The notes: a model not told the origin generated them from the sequence alone. DNA of 64,000 nt from JADCRZ01 sp965200945 (GCA_965200945.1 OZ241749.1:1736001-1800000); one strand, 5' to 3'; counted from the stretch's first letter, positions 7,551 to 17,002 are shown. Numbers and translations are program-made.

Positions 7551-9026
7551 TCAGTAAGCCCTTGCAAACAGCACCCGCTGGCGGCTGGGCTTGCCTGTGA
7601 GGATGCACTGTCCTTCTTCCTGCTCGTTGTTCAGCGGGATGCACCGGATCGTAGCCTTGGTCTTGTCTTTGATCGCTTCTTCGGTTTCTGCCGTGCCATC
7701 CCAGTGAGCAGACACAAATCCGGCTTTACCATCCAGCACCGATTCAAACTCTTCCCAGCTGTCGACCCGCGTGATGTGTGTATCGCGGTATCCGAGGGCT
7801 TTGTTGAACATGCTCTGCTGGATCTCTTCCAGCAGCTGCGTGATGCTCCCGGCCAGCCCCTCCAGCGGGTAGCTCGTTTTTTCCCTGGTATCCCTGCGGG
7901 CCACTTCAGCCACCCCGTTCTGTATATCTCTGGGTCCGACCGCGATCCTGACCGGAACCCCTTTCATCTCATGTTCGGCAAATTTCCATCCCGGGCGAAC
8001 ATGGTCGCTGTCGTCGTATTTCACCCTGATGCCTGCTTTTTTGAGCTGCGCAACGATCTCATTAACTTTCGCATCGATGCCTAACTTCTGGTCGGGCCCT
8101 TTGTAGATGGGAACGATCACCACCTGCAGCGGCGCAATCTTCGGCGGCAGAACGAGCCCTTCATCGTCGCTGTGCGCCATCACCAGTCCGCCGATCAGGC
8201 GGGTGCTGACGCCCCAGCTGGTAGCCCATACATAGTCGAGCTTGTTGTCTTTGTCGGAGAAACGGACCTCGAAGGCCTTGGCGAAATTCTGACCCAGGAA
8301 ATGCGAAGTCCCGGCCTGGAGGGCTTTGCCATCCTGCATGAGTGCCTCGATGCAGTAGGTGTTTACAGCGCCGGCGAAGCGTTCGCTTTCGGTTTTTACC
8401 CCCCGGATCACGGGCACTGCCATCCAGTTTTCGACAAATTCGGCGTACACATGCAGCATCTGCTCCGCTTCCGCCACGGCCTCATCAGAAGTGGCATGGG
8501 CAGTATGCCCCTCCTGCCAGAGAAATTCGGCTGTACGCAGGAAAAGGCGGGTGCGCATCTCCCAGCGTACCACGTTGGCCCACTGGTTGATCAGCAGCGG
8601 CAGGTCGCGGTACGACTGGATCCAGTCTTTGTAGGTATTCCAGATGATCGTTTCGCTGGTGGGGCGCACGATCAGTTCTTCTTCGAGCTTTGCCTCCGGG
8701 TCAACCACGATGGTTCCCGTTTCGGGGTCGTTCTTGAGGCGGTAGTGGGTAACCACTGCGCATTCCTTGGCAAAACCTTCCACATGGGCGGCTTCCCTGC
8801 TCAGAAAACTTTTGGGGATAAACAGGGGGAAATAGGCATTTACATGCCCGGTATCCTTGAACATCTTATCGAGCTGGTCGCGCATATTTTCCCACAACGA
8901 ATAACCGTATGGTTTGATCACCATACAACCCCTTACGGCAGAATAGTCTGCCAGTCCACCTTTCACTATCAGGTCATTGTACCATTGCGAATAATTCTCT
9001 GCTCTGCTGGTGATTTCTTTACTCAT
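7551..9026 (-). CDS. proS: Proline--tRNA ligase, archaeal/eukaryotic-type
   Basis: A 491-residue class II aminoacyl-tRNA synthetase that charges tRNA-Pro. Its length and lack of the bacterial editing insertion place it with the archaeal/eukaryotic-type ProRS rather than the roughly 570-residue E. coli type. Class II motifs are visible: motif 2 around NVVRWEMRTRLFLRTAEFLWQ (quoted in part here as WEMRTRLFLRTAEF) and motif 3 with GGLVMAHSDDEGLVLPP. The anticodon-binding domain follows (VVIVPIYKG), and the chain ends in ARAY, a terminal Tyr typical of this type. It is expressed alone on the minus strand. Confidence 0.97.
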   Translation of the reverse strand: MSKEITSRAENYSQWYNDLIVKGGLADYSAVRGCMVIKPYGYSLWENMRDQLDKMFKDTGHVNAYFPLFIPKSFLSREAAHVEGFAKECAVVTHYRLKNDPETGTIVVDPEAKLEEELIVRPTSETIIWNTYKDWIQSYRDLPLLINQWANVVRWEMRTRLFLRTAEFLWQEGHTAHATSDEAVAEAEQMLHVYAEFVENWMAVPVIRGVKTESERFAGAVNTYCIEALMQDGKALQAGTSHFLGQNFAKAFEVRFSDKDNKLDYVWATSWGVSTRLIGGLVMAHSDDEGLVLPPKIAPLQVVIVPIYKGPDQKLGIDAKVNEIVAQLKKAGIRVKYDDSDHVRPGWKFAEHEMKGVPVRIAVGPRDIQNGVAEVARRDTREKTSYPLEGLAGSITQLLEEIQQSMFNKALGYRDTHITRVDSWEEFESVLDGKAGFVSAHWDGTAETEEAIKDKTKATIRCIPLNNEQEEGQCILTGKPSRQRVLFARAY

Positions 9027-9179
9027 AAATTAGCCTGATTTTGCCGCTGGAACGGGTTTTTTATGTTACCTGGTTTTTAACATTCTACTCATAAAAAAAA
9101 ACCTGCTGGCAAATTTTTTGTTATAACTTTATAGCATTAAGAGCAAATGTATAATTTATCAATTAATAACATCTTTTCT

Positions 9180-10055
9180 ATGAACATCAAGTATACTAAA
9201 CTGGTGATTTTTATGGTGGGAATGGCGGCCTTTGCAAGCTGTTCTACCTCCTATAAGATGGGCCAGACGCCGGACGATGTCTATTACTCACCCGCCAAGC
9301 CAAAAAGCGAATATGCAAGCGCCAACGATAGAAGAGGCGGCGACAGCTATTACAACACCGGCAACGCCAACAACCGGTACAATGCCAATAACCAGTATGA
9401 TGATCCATACTACAGCGGCTACGACATGTACCGCAACGACCGTTTTCTTCGTATGAGCATTGGCAACCGCTCCCGCTGGATGGGTTACAACGACTACCTG
9501 GCCTACGACGGTTTTTACAATTACAACCGGTTCAACATGTACAATGATTTCTCCTTCGGGTCACCTATGAACAGCTATTTCTACTGGAATAGTTTCTACA
9601 ATCCTTACACTCCGTACGGATACGGATATAGCTATTATCCTTACTACGGCAGCGGCATTGCCATCGGCGGCGGCAGCAAATATCCGACCACCAGCATCCT
9701 GCCTTCTGCCCGTCCAAGGCCTTTCAACGCGGCCGGATACGGAAACAACACCTACACCAACAACAACAGGTACCTGAACACGAACTCTTATACCAACCCT
9801 TCTTCTAATACGAACAACGGGCGGTATAACAATGCCAATAACAGGACTAACAACAGTTACTACAATAACTCGAACAACAGCAGGACTAATTCGTTCCGTA
9901 CCACGACTCCGAACAACAACTCGTTTTTCAACAACAATAACAACAGCATGCCCAGCCGGTCATATTCTCCGGCCAGCTCAGGTTCATCCATGGGTGGCGG
10001 TAGCTCGAGCGGTGGCGGCGGTGGCGTAAGCAGGCCAACAAGAGGCGGAAACTAA
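9180..10055 (+). CDS. Asn/Tyr/Ser-rich lipoprotein of unknown function
   Basis: A 291-residue lipoprotein. The start at 9180 gives a signal peptide ending in the lipobox FASC; an in-frame ATG at 9147 is possible but adds eleven unneeded residues. After the cysteine the chain is of strongly biased composition: many Asn, Tyr, Gly and Ser, with a Tyr-rich middle (YGYGYSYYPYYG) and long runs of Asn-Asn in the last third, ending in a Gly/Ser tail. No catalytic motif is visible. Such sequences occur in Bacteroidota envelope proteins and may be flexible or adhesive at the surface, which is inference. A terminator follows. Confidence 0.8.
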   Translation: MNIKYTKLVIFMVGMAAFASCSTSYKMGQTPDDVYYSPAKPKSEYASANDRRGGDSYYNTGNANNRYNANNQYDDPYYSGYDMYRNDRFLRMSIGNRSRWMGYNDYLAYDGFYNYNRFNMYNDFSFGSPMNSYFYWNSFYNPYTPYGYGYSYYPYYGSGIAIGGGSKYPTTSILPSARPRPFNAAGYGNNTYTNNNRYLNTNSYTNPSSNTNNGRYNNANNRTNNSYYNNSNNSRTNSFRTTTPNNNSFFNNNNNSMPSRSYSPASSGSSMGGGSSSGGGGGVSRPTRGGN

Positions 10056-10084
10056 GCATACCATTGGAAGAAGTATTTTATAGA

Positions 10085-10133
10085 GAGGAAGCCTGAGTCA
10101 AGTATTATCTTGATCTGGTTTCCTCTTTTTTTT
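10085..10133 (+). terminator. Rho-independent terminator after the Asn/Tyr-rich lipoprotein gene
   Basis: A nine-base stem with one G-T pair (GAGGAAGCC at 10085-10093 and GGTTTCCTC at 10117-10125) is followed by a run of eight T residues. It lies 30 bases after the stop codon and separates this gene from the outer membrane protein gene that follows. Confidence 0.85.
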
Positions 10134-10161
10134 GGACATATACCAGCAGAAAAATTAAATT

Positions 10162-11694
10162 ATGAAAAACAGATTATTGTGTATGATGGGATTGTGCATA
10201 GCAGGGTATGCCCAGGCACAGGTTCCCGAAGATGCCCTCCGCCTTACCTGGTTACAACAATCAGGTACGGCGCGCAGCCAGGCCATCGGTGGCGCCACCG
10301 GGGCTTTGGGCGGCGACCTCACCTCAACCTTTACTAATCCGGCCGGACTGGCCATGTATAAGACAAGTGAAATAGTGCTGAGCCCGGGCTTCAATTTTCT
10401 CAACAACAAAAGCAATTTCCGGGAAACGTCGGCCAGCGATAAAAAGAACTCATTCAACCTCGGCACCTCCGGCGCCGTATTCGGCTTTAGCAACCAGTAC
10501 AGCCGCTGGGGAAGCGGGGCCTTCAGCATTGCCGTAAACCGCACCGCCAATTTCAACAGCAACATCACTTACCGGGGCACAAACAACTTTAGTTCCTATT
10601 CCGAACAGTATGCGGAGGAACTGGCCGGCTCCGGTATTCCGCTCGACCAGGTGCTGAGCAGCAATTCGCTGTCGATCGGTACCAGGATGGCTTACTATAC
10701 TTACCTGATCGATACGGCTACCGTCAACGGCAACGTGCAGGTGATCGGCGCCCCTGAAAGAGTGGCCAGCCGTTCCCAGCAAAACCAGGTGCGCACCACC
10801 GGAGGCATTACTGAGATCGCGATCGGGCTTGCGGAAACCTCCAGCGACAAATTTTACCTCGGCGGCAGTATCGGCTTGCCCATCGTGAATTACAGCCGCA
10901 CCACCACCTTCACCGAAAGGGATGCCACCGGCAACCGCACGAACGGCTTCGATTACTCCACTTTTCAGGAGACCTATAGCACAAAAGGGGTTGGCCTCAA
11001 CGCACGGCTCGGTATGATCTTCAAACCGGTTACAAACCTGCGCATCGGGCTGGCGGTGAACACGCCCAATCTGTATGGATTGCGCGACAGCTATTCATCC
11101 AACATGACCACCGCTGTCGAAAATGTGAACGCAAAACCGGATACTTTCCGCGTCACTTCCAACACCATCACCGGCGGAAGCGCTTCCCAGTATAACTACA
11201 ACCTGGTAACCCCGTGGAAAGTGATCCTGAGCGGCTCCTATATTTTCGGCGCGGTGGAAGATGTAACGAAGCAGCAGGGATTTATTTCGGCTGATGTGGA
11301 ATACATCAACTACAAGGGTAACAACTATCAGAACGCCGATGAGAACAGCGACAACAGCTACTACTCCGGCATCAACAGCACGATCGACCAGCTGTACAAA
11401 GGCACTTTCAATGCGCGCATCGGTGGAGAACTGAAATTCAATACCCTCATGGCCCGTGCAGGATTCAGCTATTACGGCAACCCGTACACAGACAGCGAAC
11501 TGAAAGCCAAGCGTATGTTCGTCAGCGGCGGTCTCGGCTACCGCGACAAAGGCTTCTTTGTTGACCTCACCTATGTATACGGCCTGGTTAATGACGTCAA
11601 TTTCCCGTACCGCCTCTCCGACAAAGCCAACACCTTCGCCAACGTCAAAGGCATGAACGGCACGGCGCTGCTTACGGTAGGAACGAAGTTTTAA
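10162..11694 (+). CDS. OmpP1/FadL-type outer membrane transport protein
   Basis: A 510-residue outer membrane beta-barrel. It has a signal peptide (MKNRLLCMMGLCIAGYAQAQ), then a plug-like N-terminal segment with the FadL-family sense ARSQAIGGATGALGGDLTSTF... and TNPAGLAMY, which is the hallmark of OmpP1/FadL/TodX proteins. The rest alternates polar and aromatic residues as expected for long strands. FadL-type proteins let hydrophobic compounds cross the outer membrane; the cargo here is unknown. A perfect 14-base terminator hairpin follows the stop codon. Confidence 0.88.
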   Translation: MKNRLLCMMGLCIAGYAQAQVPEDALRLTWLQQSGTARSQAIGGATGALGGDLTSTFTNPAGLAMYKTSEIVLSPGFNFLNNKSNFRETSASDKKNSFNLGTSGAVFGFSNQYSRWGSGAFSIAVNRTANFNSNITYRGTNNFSSYSEQYAEELAGSGIPLDQVLSSNSLSIGTRMAYYTYLIDTATVNGNVQVIGAPERVASRSQQNQVRTTGGITEIAIGLAETSSDKFYLGGSIGLPIVNYSRTTTFTERDATGNRTNGFDYSTFQETYSTKGVGLNARLGMIFKPVTNLRIGLAVNTPNLYGLRDSYSSNMTTAVENVNAKPDTFRVTSNTITGGSASQYNYNLVTPWKVILSGSYIFGAVEDVTKQQGFISADVEYINYKGNNYQNADENSDNSYYSGINSTIDQLYKGTFNARIGGELKFNTLMARAGFSYYGNPYTDSELKAKRMFVSGGLGYRDKGFFVDLTYVYGLVNDVNFPYRLSDKANTFANVKGMNGTALLTVGTKF

Positions 11695-11712
11695 GGTTAT
11701 TTGATTTCAGAT

Positions 11713-11760
11713 AAGCCTGATGAATGGAGTGGTTCGCCGCTCATTCATCAGGCTTTTTTG
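11713..11760 (+). terminator. Strong Rho-independent terminator after the FadL-type gene
   Basis: A perfect 14-base stem (AAGCCTGATGAATG at 11713-11726 and its complement at 11742-11755) with a 15-base loop ends in a run of T residues. It is 18 bases after the stop codon. The remaining 217 bases to the convergent miaA gene show no gene or clear motif. Confidence 0.92.
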
Positions 11761-11977
11761 TTTGCTGAAGAATGATGCCTTCTCTTCAACCTGCACCCAT
11801 GCAAAGCGTGCCACAGGCAGGTTGATATTACTGAGATGCAGTTGTGCCTGCGTGGAAAAATGAAACTAACAGGAGACTGATTGAATAAAATTACAGCAGG
11901 TGCAATATGAACCCACCGCTACTCATTCCACGAGGGAATTTCAAGGAACGCAGCTCTTCTTCCTTTCCCAAACATTC

Positions 11978-12889
11978 TTAACCGGGTACATCAGGGTTCA
12001 GACAAAATTCCATCACCTTGTCCTCTTCTTTAGGGGAGAACCAGGTGGTTTCGGGATTGCGGCGGAACCAGGTCATCTGGCGCTTGGCGTACTGTCGCGT
12101 GTGGATCTTGATTTTCTCAATAGCACCGGGAAGCTGGTCATGACCTTCGAGATACGAGATGATCTCTTTGTAGCCGATGGTGTTGAGGGGCAACAAATGT
12201 TTCAGGGGTAAAAGGGCGGTTACTTCCTCCACCAGCCCCTGCCCTATCATATCATCGACCCGCTGGTCGATACGTGCATTGAGTTCGGGCCGGGGAAGTT
12301 CGAGACCGATCCGCACGATCCTGAAATTCCTGTGTGCCTTTTCGCCTGTCTGAAACGAACGGATGGACCGCCCTGTGGATAACACCACTTCCAGAGAACG
12401 TAGCAGGCGGTGTGGGTTGGAGATCTCGCCCGAAGCAAAATAGAGGGGATCTGCGGAGCGCACCTGCTCTTGCAGCCATAAAAATCCATTCTCTGCATAT
12501 TTCTTTCTTATTGCATCCCGGACCGCAGGATCAACCACCGGCACTTCATTGATCCCATTACAAAAAGCATCGATGTAGAATCCCGTGCCTCCGACCAGTA
12601 CGGCACGATCATGCGATTGAAATATCTGCTCAGCGGCCGACAGGGCGTAGGCTTCAAACCCGGCGGCGCTCAGCGGGTCATGTACAGAATGGGAGTTGAT
12701 AAAATAATGCGGAACAAGCGAAAGTTCTTCGGGGGAAGGTTTAGCCACTCCTATATTGAGCTCTTTATAACACTGGCGAGAGTCGGCGGATATGATCCCG
12801 GTGCTGAATGCCTTGGCCACCATCATAGACAAGGCTGTTTTTCCTACTGCGGTAGGACCTGTGATAACCAGACAGGTTTTAAGGGACAT
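11978..12889 (-). CDS. miaA: tRNA dimethylallyltransferase MiaA
   Basis: A 303-residue enzyme that adds a dimethylallyl group to A37 of tRNAs reading UNN codons. The P-loop is GPTAVGKTALS near the N terminus, followed by the diagnostic IISADSRQCYKELNIGVAKPS and later VLVGGTGFYIDAF. The C-terminal RQYAKRQMTWFRR motif that contacts tRNA is present. The start at 12889 (MSLKTCLVITG) is chosen because it begins just before the P-loop strand; a start further upstream adds residues unlike the family. Confidence 0.96.
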   Translation of the reverse strand: MSLKTCLVITGPTAVGKTALSMMVAKAFSTGIISADSRQCYKELNIGVAKPSPEELSLVPHYFINSHSVHDPLSAAGFEAYALSAAEQIFQSHDRAVLVGGTGFYIDAFCNGINEVPVVDPAVRDAIRKKYAENGFLWLQEQVRSADPLYFASGEISNPHRLLRSLEVVLSTGRSIRSFQTGEKAHRNFRIVRIGLELPRPELNARIDQRVDDMIGQGLVEEVTALLPLKHLLPLNTIGYKEIISYLEGHDQLPGAIEKIKIHTRQYAKRQMTWFRRNPETTWFSPKEEDKVMEFCLNPDVPG

Positions 12890-12945
12890 GATTGTTCGGA
12901 GCCTTGGGAATGCGGAACTGGCCGTGTGCACCAGCCCCGCGACTT

Positions 12946-13512
12946 TTATATTTCATCCGTTTTTTCTTCTTCATCAATCACCTCATCATCTTCCTGTTCC
13001 GTTTCTTCGCCCTCTTCGCCAAACCCTTCCAGGTTCTTTTCCAGGTCGTATTTCTCTTCCACCTCTGCCCACTTGTCGCCAATAAGCCCCTTGGTGCCGT
13101 ATTGCGAAGGACCGATGCCTTCCACACGTACCATCGCCGGGTATTCGAGCTTGGGATTTTCTTCTTTGGAGATGTTGATCAGCTCAACAAGGAACGACCA
13201 GTTCTTAAGGAAGTCGTACACATAGATGAACTTCTGGTTCGGATCCACCACCTGCGATCCGATGACGCAGTCTTCCATCAGCAAGGGTTCTACCTTATAA
13301 GTTTTGTTGTTGTATTTTTTGAGGGTGATCTCTTTGCCGCGCTGCCAGTGGTCGTTGCTGCGGTAGAAAGTAGCCTGGTGTTTATCGTCGAACTCATAGC
13401 TTTTGAGTATGACCTTGTGGAGCTGCAAGAAATTCTGGGTATGGCGCACGGCCACATCGCGGTATACGCTGTCGTCTTCCTCTAAATATATTCTGAATTT
13501 TAGGATCGCCAT
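12946..13512 (-). CDS. Plasmid pRiA4b ORF-3-like protein with acidic tail
   Basis: A 188-residue protein that resembles the plasmid pRiA4b ORF-3 (IS1096 TnpR-like) family: KFRIYLEEDDSVYRDVAV, then FLQLHKVILKSYEFDDKHQATF, and a later VYDFLKNWSFLVEL. The start at 13512 (MAILKFRIYL) matches the family opening. The last 40 residues are almost all Glu and Asp, which is unusual and suggests a charged, possibly disordered tail. Despite the family name nothing nearby points to a plasmid or transposon; the gene lies between miaA and the CCA-adding-type gene. Function unknown. Confidence 0.82.
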   Translation of the reverse strand: MAILKFRIYLEEDDSVYRDVAVRHTQNFLQLHKVILKSYEFDDKHQATFYRSNDHWQRGKEITLKKYNNKTYKVEPLLMEDCVIGSQVVDPNQKFIYVYDFLKNWSFLVELINISKEENPKLEYPAMVRVEGIGPSQYGTKGLIGDKWAEVEEKYDLEKNLEGFGEEGEETEQEDDEVIDEEEKTDEI

Positions 13513-13600
13513 ACAACTGATTTTTAAAAACCTCCTGTCACGCCAGGGTAAATATCTGATTCTACGGAAAGGGAAACTCCCCAAAATTAAGCACTGATGC

Positions 13601-15028
13601 TTACATATTTCCTGTTTGAGTGGTAACCTGTAATTTTTGTGCCACCTCCATCATGAACTTGTAAGCCTGGTCGTATGAATTTTCTATCACGCCGTCGAGA
13701 ATGGCTTCGCGGATACTGTTTTTGATCTCGCCCACGATCCGGCCGGGAGGAAGCCGGAACGTCTGCATGATCATTTCACCGGTGATGGGCGGTTGCCAGT
13801 TGCGGATGCGGTCTTTTTCTTCCACCTCTTTAAGGCGGTTGCGCACCAGCTCAAAATTGGAAAGGTACCGTTTCACCTTAAATTTATTCTTCGACGTTAT
13901 GTCTGCTTCGCAAAGCAGCATCAGCGAATCGATGTCGTCTCCCGCATCAAACAGCAGTCGACGGATTGCAGAGTCGGTGATGTTCTCTTTGGTCAGACTG
14001 ATGGGTCGCATGTGCAGCTCGACCATCTTCTTCACAAAACGCATCTTCTCATTCTGTGGCAGCTTCAGCCGGGCGAAAATCTTGGGCACCATGCGTTCGC
14101 CAACAATTTCATGACCGTGGAAAGTCCATCCATGGCCCTCCTCAAAGTTCTTAGTGGCGGGTTTGCCGATGTCGTGCAGCAGGGCGGCCCATCTCAGCCA
14201 GAGGTCTTTGGTATGCACGCTGATATTGTCGACCACCTGAAGGGTATGGGAAAAATTGTCCTTGTGCCCGATGCCATCGATGTTTTCCGAGCCGGCAAGT
14301 TCCACCAGCTGCGGGAAGATGATCTGCAGGATCCCGCTTTGATATAACAAGTCAAAGCCCAGGGAAGGCTTTTTGCTCACCAGGATCTTGTTAAGCTCAT
14401 CGGTGATGCGCTCCCTCGAAATGATCCGGATGCGCTCCGCATTGCGCCGGATGCCTTCGAATGTCGGCTCTGAGATCTGAAAGTCCAACTGGGAGGCGAA
14501 GCGGATGCCCCGCAGCATCCGCAGGGGATCATCGCTGAAGGTCTGGTCGGGATTGAGCGGTGTCTGGATGATCTTTTTTTCGATGTCGTGCAGCCCGTCG
14601 AACGGATCAACCAGCGCGCCATAATCAGCTTCATTCAAACTGATCGCCAGGGCGTTGATCGTAAAGTCGCGGCGGTTCTGGTCATCTTCGAGGGTGCCAG
14701 GCTGCACCACCGGATTGCGGCTGTTGTGGGAATAACTTTCTTTGCGCGTACCTACAAACTCCAGTTCAAAATCATCCAGTTTGATCTGGGCGGTGCCAAA
14801 GGTTTTAAAGAAGGCGACGGATGGGTGCGGATGGAAAAGTTCGGCTGTTTTGTGTGCCAGTGCGATGCCGTCGCCTACGCATACGATGTCGGCGTCTTTG
14901 GTTTTGCGCCCGATGATCTTGTCGCGCACGAACCCGCCAATGATATAGCAGGGAAAACCCAGCGATGCCGCCGCCTGCCGGATCTTCCCAAACACGGCCA
15001 GTTCCCGCTCAGTGCAATGTATCTCCAT
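13601..15028 (-). CDS. CCA tRNA nucleotidyltransferase / poly(A) polymerase family protein
   Basis: A 475-residue class II nucleotidyltransferase of the CCA-adding/poly(A) polymerase family. The head domain shows IIGGFVRDKIIGRKTKDADIV, with the metal-binding DxD-like acidic pair (KDADIV), and the RRDFTINALAISL motif. An HD hydrolase domain is present in the C-terminal half (ALLHDIGKPATKNF ... FHGHEIVGERM), as in many bacterial CCA enzymes. The start at 15028 (MEIHCTEREL) is chosen; the open frame extends upstream into a region with no family similarity. It most likely adds or repairs the 3' CCA of tRNA. Confidence 0.93.
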   Translation of the reverse strand: MEIHCTERELAVFGKIRQAAASLGFPCYIIGGFVRDKIIGRKTKDADIVCVGDGIALAHKTAELFHPHPSVAFFKTFGTAQIKLDDFELEFVGTRKESYSHNSRNPVVQPGTLEDDQNRRDFTINALAISLNEADYGALVDPFDGLHDIEKKIIQTPLNPDQTFSDDPLRMLRGIRFASQLDFQISEPTFEGIRRNAERIRIISRERITDELNKILVSKKPSLGFDLLYQSGILQIIFPQLVELAGSENIDGIGHKDNFSHTLQVVDNISVHTKDLWLRWAALLHDIGKPATKNFEEGHGWTFHGHEIVGERMVPKIFARLKLPQNEKMRFVKKMVELHMRPISLTKENITDSAIRRLLFDAGDDIDSLMLLCEADITSKNKFKVKRYLSNFELVRNRLKEVEEKDRIRNWQPPITGEMIMQTFRLPPGRIVGEIKNSIREAILDGVIENSYDQAYKFMMEVAQKLQVTTQTGNM

Positions 15029-15107
15029 AAAATTGCTGCAAATGTAATTTAGATTGCGGTTTTTTCTGCAAGAGACAATGAAGCGGCGTACGCATCCATC
15101 CCTTCTT

Positions 15108-15144
15108 CGGAGGGAGGGGCGGGTTCGAGCCGCTCCTCCCTCCG
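15108..15144. repeat. Ten-base perfect inverted repeat, GC-rich hairpin
   Basis: CGGAGGGAGG at 15108-15117 pairs perfectly with CCTCCCTCCG at 15135-15144, and the inner loop holds a further short CGG/CCG pair. There is no T run. It lies between two minus-strand genes, downstream of the GT9 gene and upstream of the CCA-type gene. It may act as a transcript-end hairpin or be a dispersed palindrome. Confidence 0.5.
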
Positions 15145-15203
15145 CTTTGTTATGGCCGCAAGGCGCAAAGGCAACAAAACTCACTGCAGTAAAACTCCAT
15201 CCC

Positions 15204-16202
15204 CTACCGCTCCGGGAAAGGGATTTTGCTTCTATGCTCAAGCACCGTGTCTACGATCAGCTGCTCGTCGAGCAGCTCGAGGCATTTGGGTAGGCCAAAG
15301 AGGACGCATTTATTTTTGACGCAGGGTTCGCAGGGGAGCTGGCCCAGCCGCAGGCCGAAATGGTTTGCATCGTTGAAGGGAGCCGTTTCGCGCTCATCGT
15401 CGGCACCGTGCAGCACAACGGTGTTTGTGCCGAGCGCATTGGCAAGATGCGCCGGACCCGAGTCGGTGGTGAGCACCGCGCTGGCCGATGAAAAGACCTG
15501 CACAAGTTCCGCAAGGGTCGTTTTGCCGCACAGGTTTTCGATATGGTGGAGGGAAGGCATTTGCTGCAGCACTTCCTCGACGTACGGAGCCTGGTTTTTA
15601 ACTCCCACCAGCACCAGCGGATTGCTGCAGCTTGCCTGCAATGCAGTAAGCACACGCACCGCTTTTTGTACCGGCAGCCTGCGCGAGCTGGCTTCCGAAT
15701 TGATGTTGATGGCGATGTGCGCCTGTTTGGGTACCGGTGGGGCTTGTAGCCAGATGCCCGATGCATCCAGGCTTTTGCCGGTGAATTGCCCGATCAGGTC
15801 GAGGTATTCTTCCACCCGGTGCAGGCCGTTCTTCCGCTGGTATCCTTTGGTAAGAAGCACATTCCGCATTTCCTTGTTATAGCCGATGCGCTGAGTGGCG
15901 CCGGTGGCATAGCCCATCACCGCGGAAGAGAATGAATCAGGCAGACAAACAAACAGGTCGAAGCGTGCGTGCCGGCGGATCATGCGGCCGAAACTCCAGG
16001 CGCCTTTCAGGCCCGGGTATTCATCTTTTGAAAAAATAAACTGGTTGCTGAAAGCCGGAAAGAATTCCAGTGCGGAATGAATGCTTTTTTTTGCGATCAC
16101 GCTGATCTCCGCATCCGGATAGATGTCCTGGAGGGCTTTCAGGCATCCCAGGCTCATGATCATGTCTCCAAGCCAGTTCGGCAGTCTGACCAGAATTTTC
16201 AT
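15204..16202 (-). CDS. Glycosyltransferase family 9, heptosyltransferase II-like
   Basis: A 332-residue GT-B fold protein of the ADP-heptose:LPS heptosyltransferase family. The N-terminal MKILVRLPNWLGDMIMSLG and the donor-side TDSGPAHLANALGTNTVVLHG motifs are classic for GT9. A cysteine-bearing segment near the C terminus (PCEPCVKNKCVLFG) matches WaaF-type proteins. It probably acts at the inner face of the inner membrane in the LPS core or a related glycan. The true sugar donor and acceptor cannot be set from the sequence. Confidence 0.9.
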   Translation of the reverse strand: MKILVRLPNWLGDMIMSLGCLKALQDIYPDAEISVIAKKSIHSALEFFPAFSNQFIFSKDEYPGLKGAWSFGRMIRRHARFDLFVCLPDSFSSAVMGYATGATQRIGYNKEMRNVLLTKGYQRKNGLHRVEEYLDLIGQFTGKSLDASGIWLQAPPVPKQAHIAININSEASSRRLPVQKAVRVLTALQASCSNPLVLVGVKNQAPYVEEVLQQMPSLHHIENLCGKTTLAELVQVFSSASAVLTTDSGPAHLANALGTNTVVLHGADDERETAPFNDANHFGLRLGQLPCEPCVKNKCVLFGLPKCLELLDEQLIVDTVLEHRSKIPFPER

Positions 16203-16259
16203 CCCGCAACATTAGCGGAAGAAAATGAAAACAGGAAATTCGGATGGCAGGAAATGGGA

Positions 16260-16832
16260 TTACTCTCTGATCACGGTGATGTTCCCTTCTCCTTTCCAGC
16301 GGATGACGGCCGATGGTTCCTGCGGCGCAGTATCCTCCCGGCGGTAATGAACCATATAATCGACACCGGTTTTGACGGCCTCATCGATCTCATGATAGAA
16401 ACGCGGCGTGGGCGCGGTGGAAAGATTGGCGGAAGTGGATACAAGCGGTTTTCGCAGCCGTTTGATCAGCGTTTTACAAAATGGTTCTTTTACCAGGCGG
16501 AAAGCCGCGGTACCATCGGCGCCGATCACAGAAGGGGCGAGACCGATGACCCCATCGTAGATTACAGTCGTTGGTTTCGACACCGACCGCAGAAAATCAA
16601 ACACGGCAAGATCCAGCGCGGTCACGTATTTGATTAGGTCGCGTTCATCAGCCAGCAACAGGATGAATTGTCTATTCTTGGGCCGCTGTTTCAACGCATA
16701 CACCCTGTTTACCGCATCTTCGTCGGTGGCATCGCAACCCAGTCCCCACACCGTATCTGTTGGGTACAGGATGGTGCCACCGCTTCTCAGCACTGCCAGG
16801 CTCTTTTCTATATCTTCATCAAACTCGTTCAT
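16260..16832 (-). CDS. tsaC: L-threonylcarbamoyladenylate synthase (Sua5/YrdC family)
   Basis: A 190-residue YrdC-domain protein that makes L-threonylcarbamoyl-AMP from threonine, bicarbonate and ATP, the first step of t6A tRNA modification. The motifs GGTILYPTDTVWGLGCDA, YALKQRPKNRQFILLLAD and LVSTSANLS are those of the family. The length fits a single-domain TsaC and not the two-domain Sua5. It is transcribed divergently from sucC; the 170-base gap between them holds both promoters but no clear box was found. Confidence 0.93.
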   Translation of the reverse strand: MNEFDEDIEKSLAVLRSGGTILYPTDTVWGLGCDATDEDAVNRVYALKQRPKNRQFILLLADERDLIKYVTALDLAVFDFLRSVSKPTTVIYDGVIGLAPSVIGADGTAAFRLVKEPFCKTLIKRLRKPLVSTSANLSTAPTPRFYHEIDEAVKTGVDYMVHYRREDTAPQEPSAVIRWKGEGNITVIRE

Positions 16833-17002
16833 GCTTCGAAAATAAAGAGGATTTGCACATTACGTACAAGGAGGGTGGGTACTTGGATCTATGAGATGCC
16901 GGGCCGGCAGGCAGATGTTGCAGAACAGGTATTACGCAAGCGCGCGGCTTCTTATTTTTCTATTCTGCTATTCTACGCTATTTTAGCGCAAATTTTCAGC
17001 GC

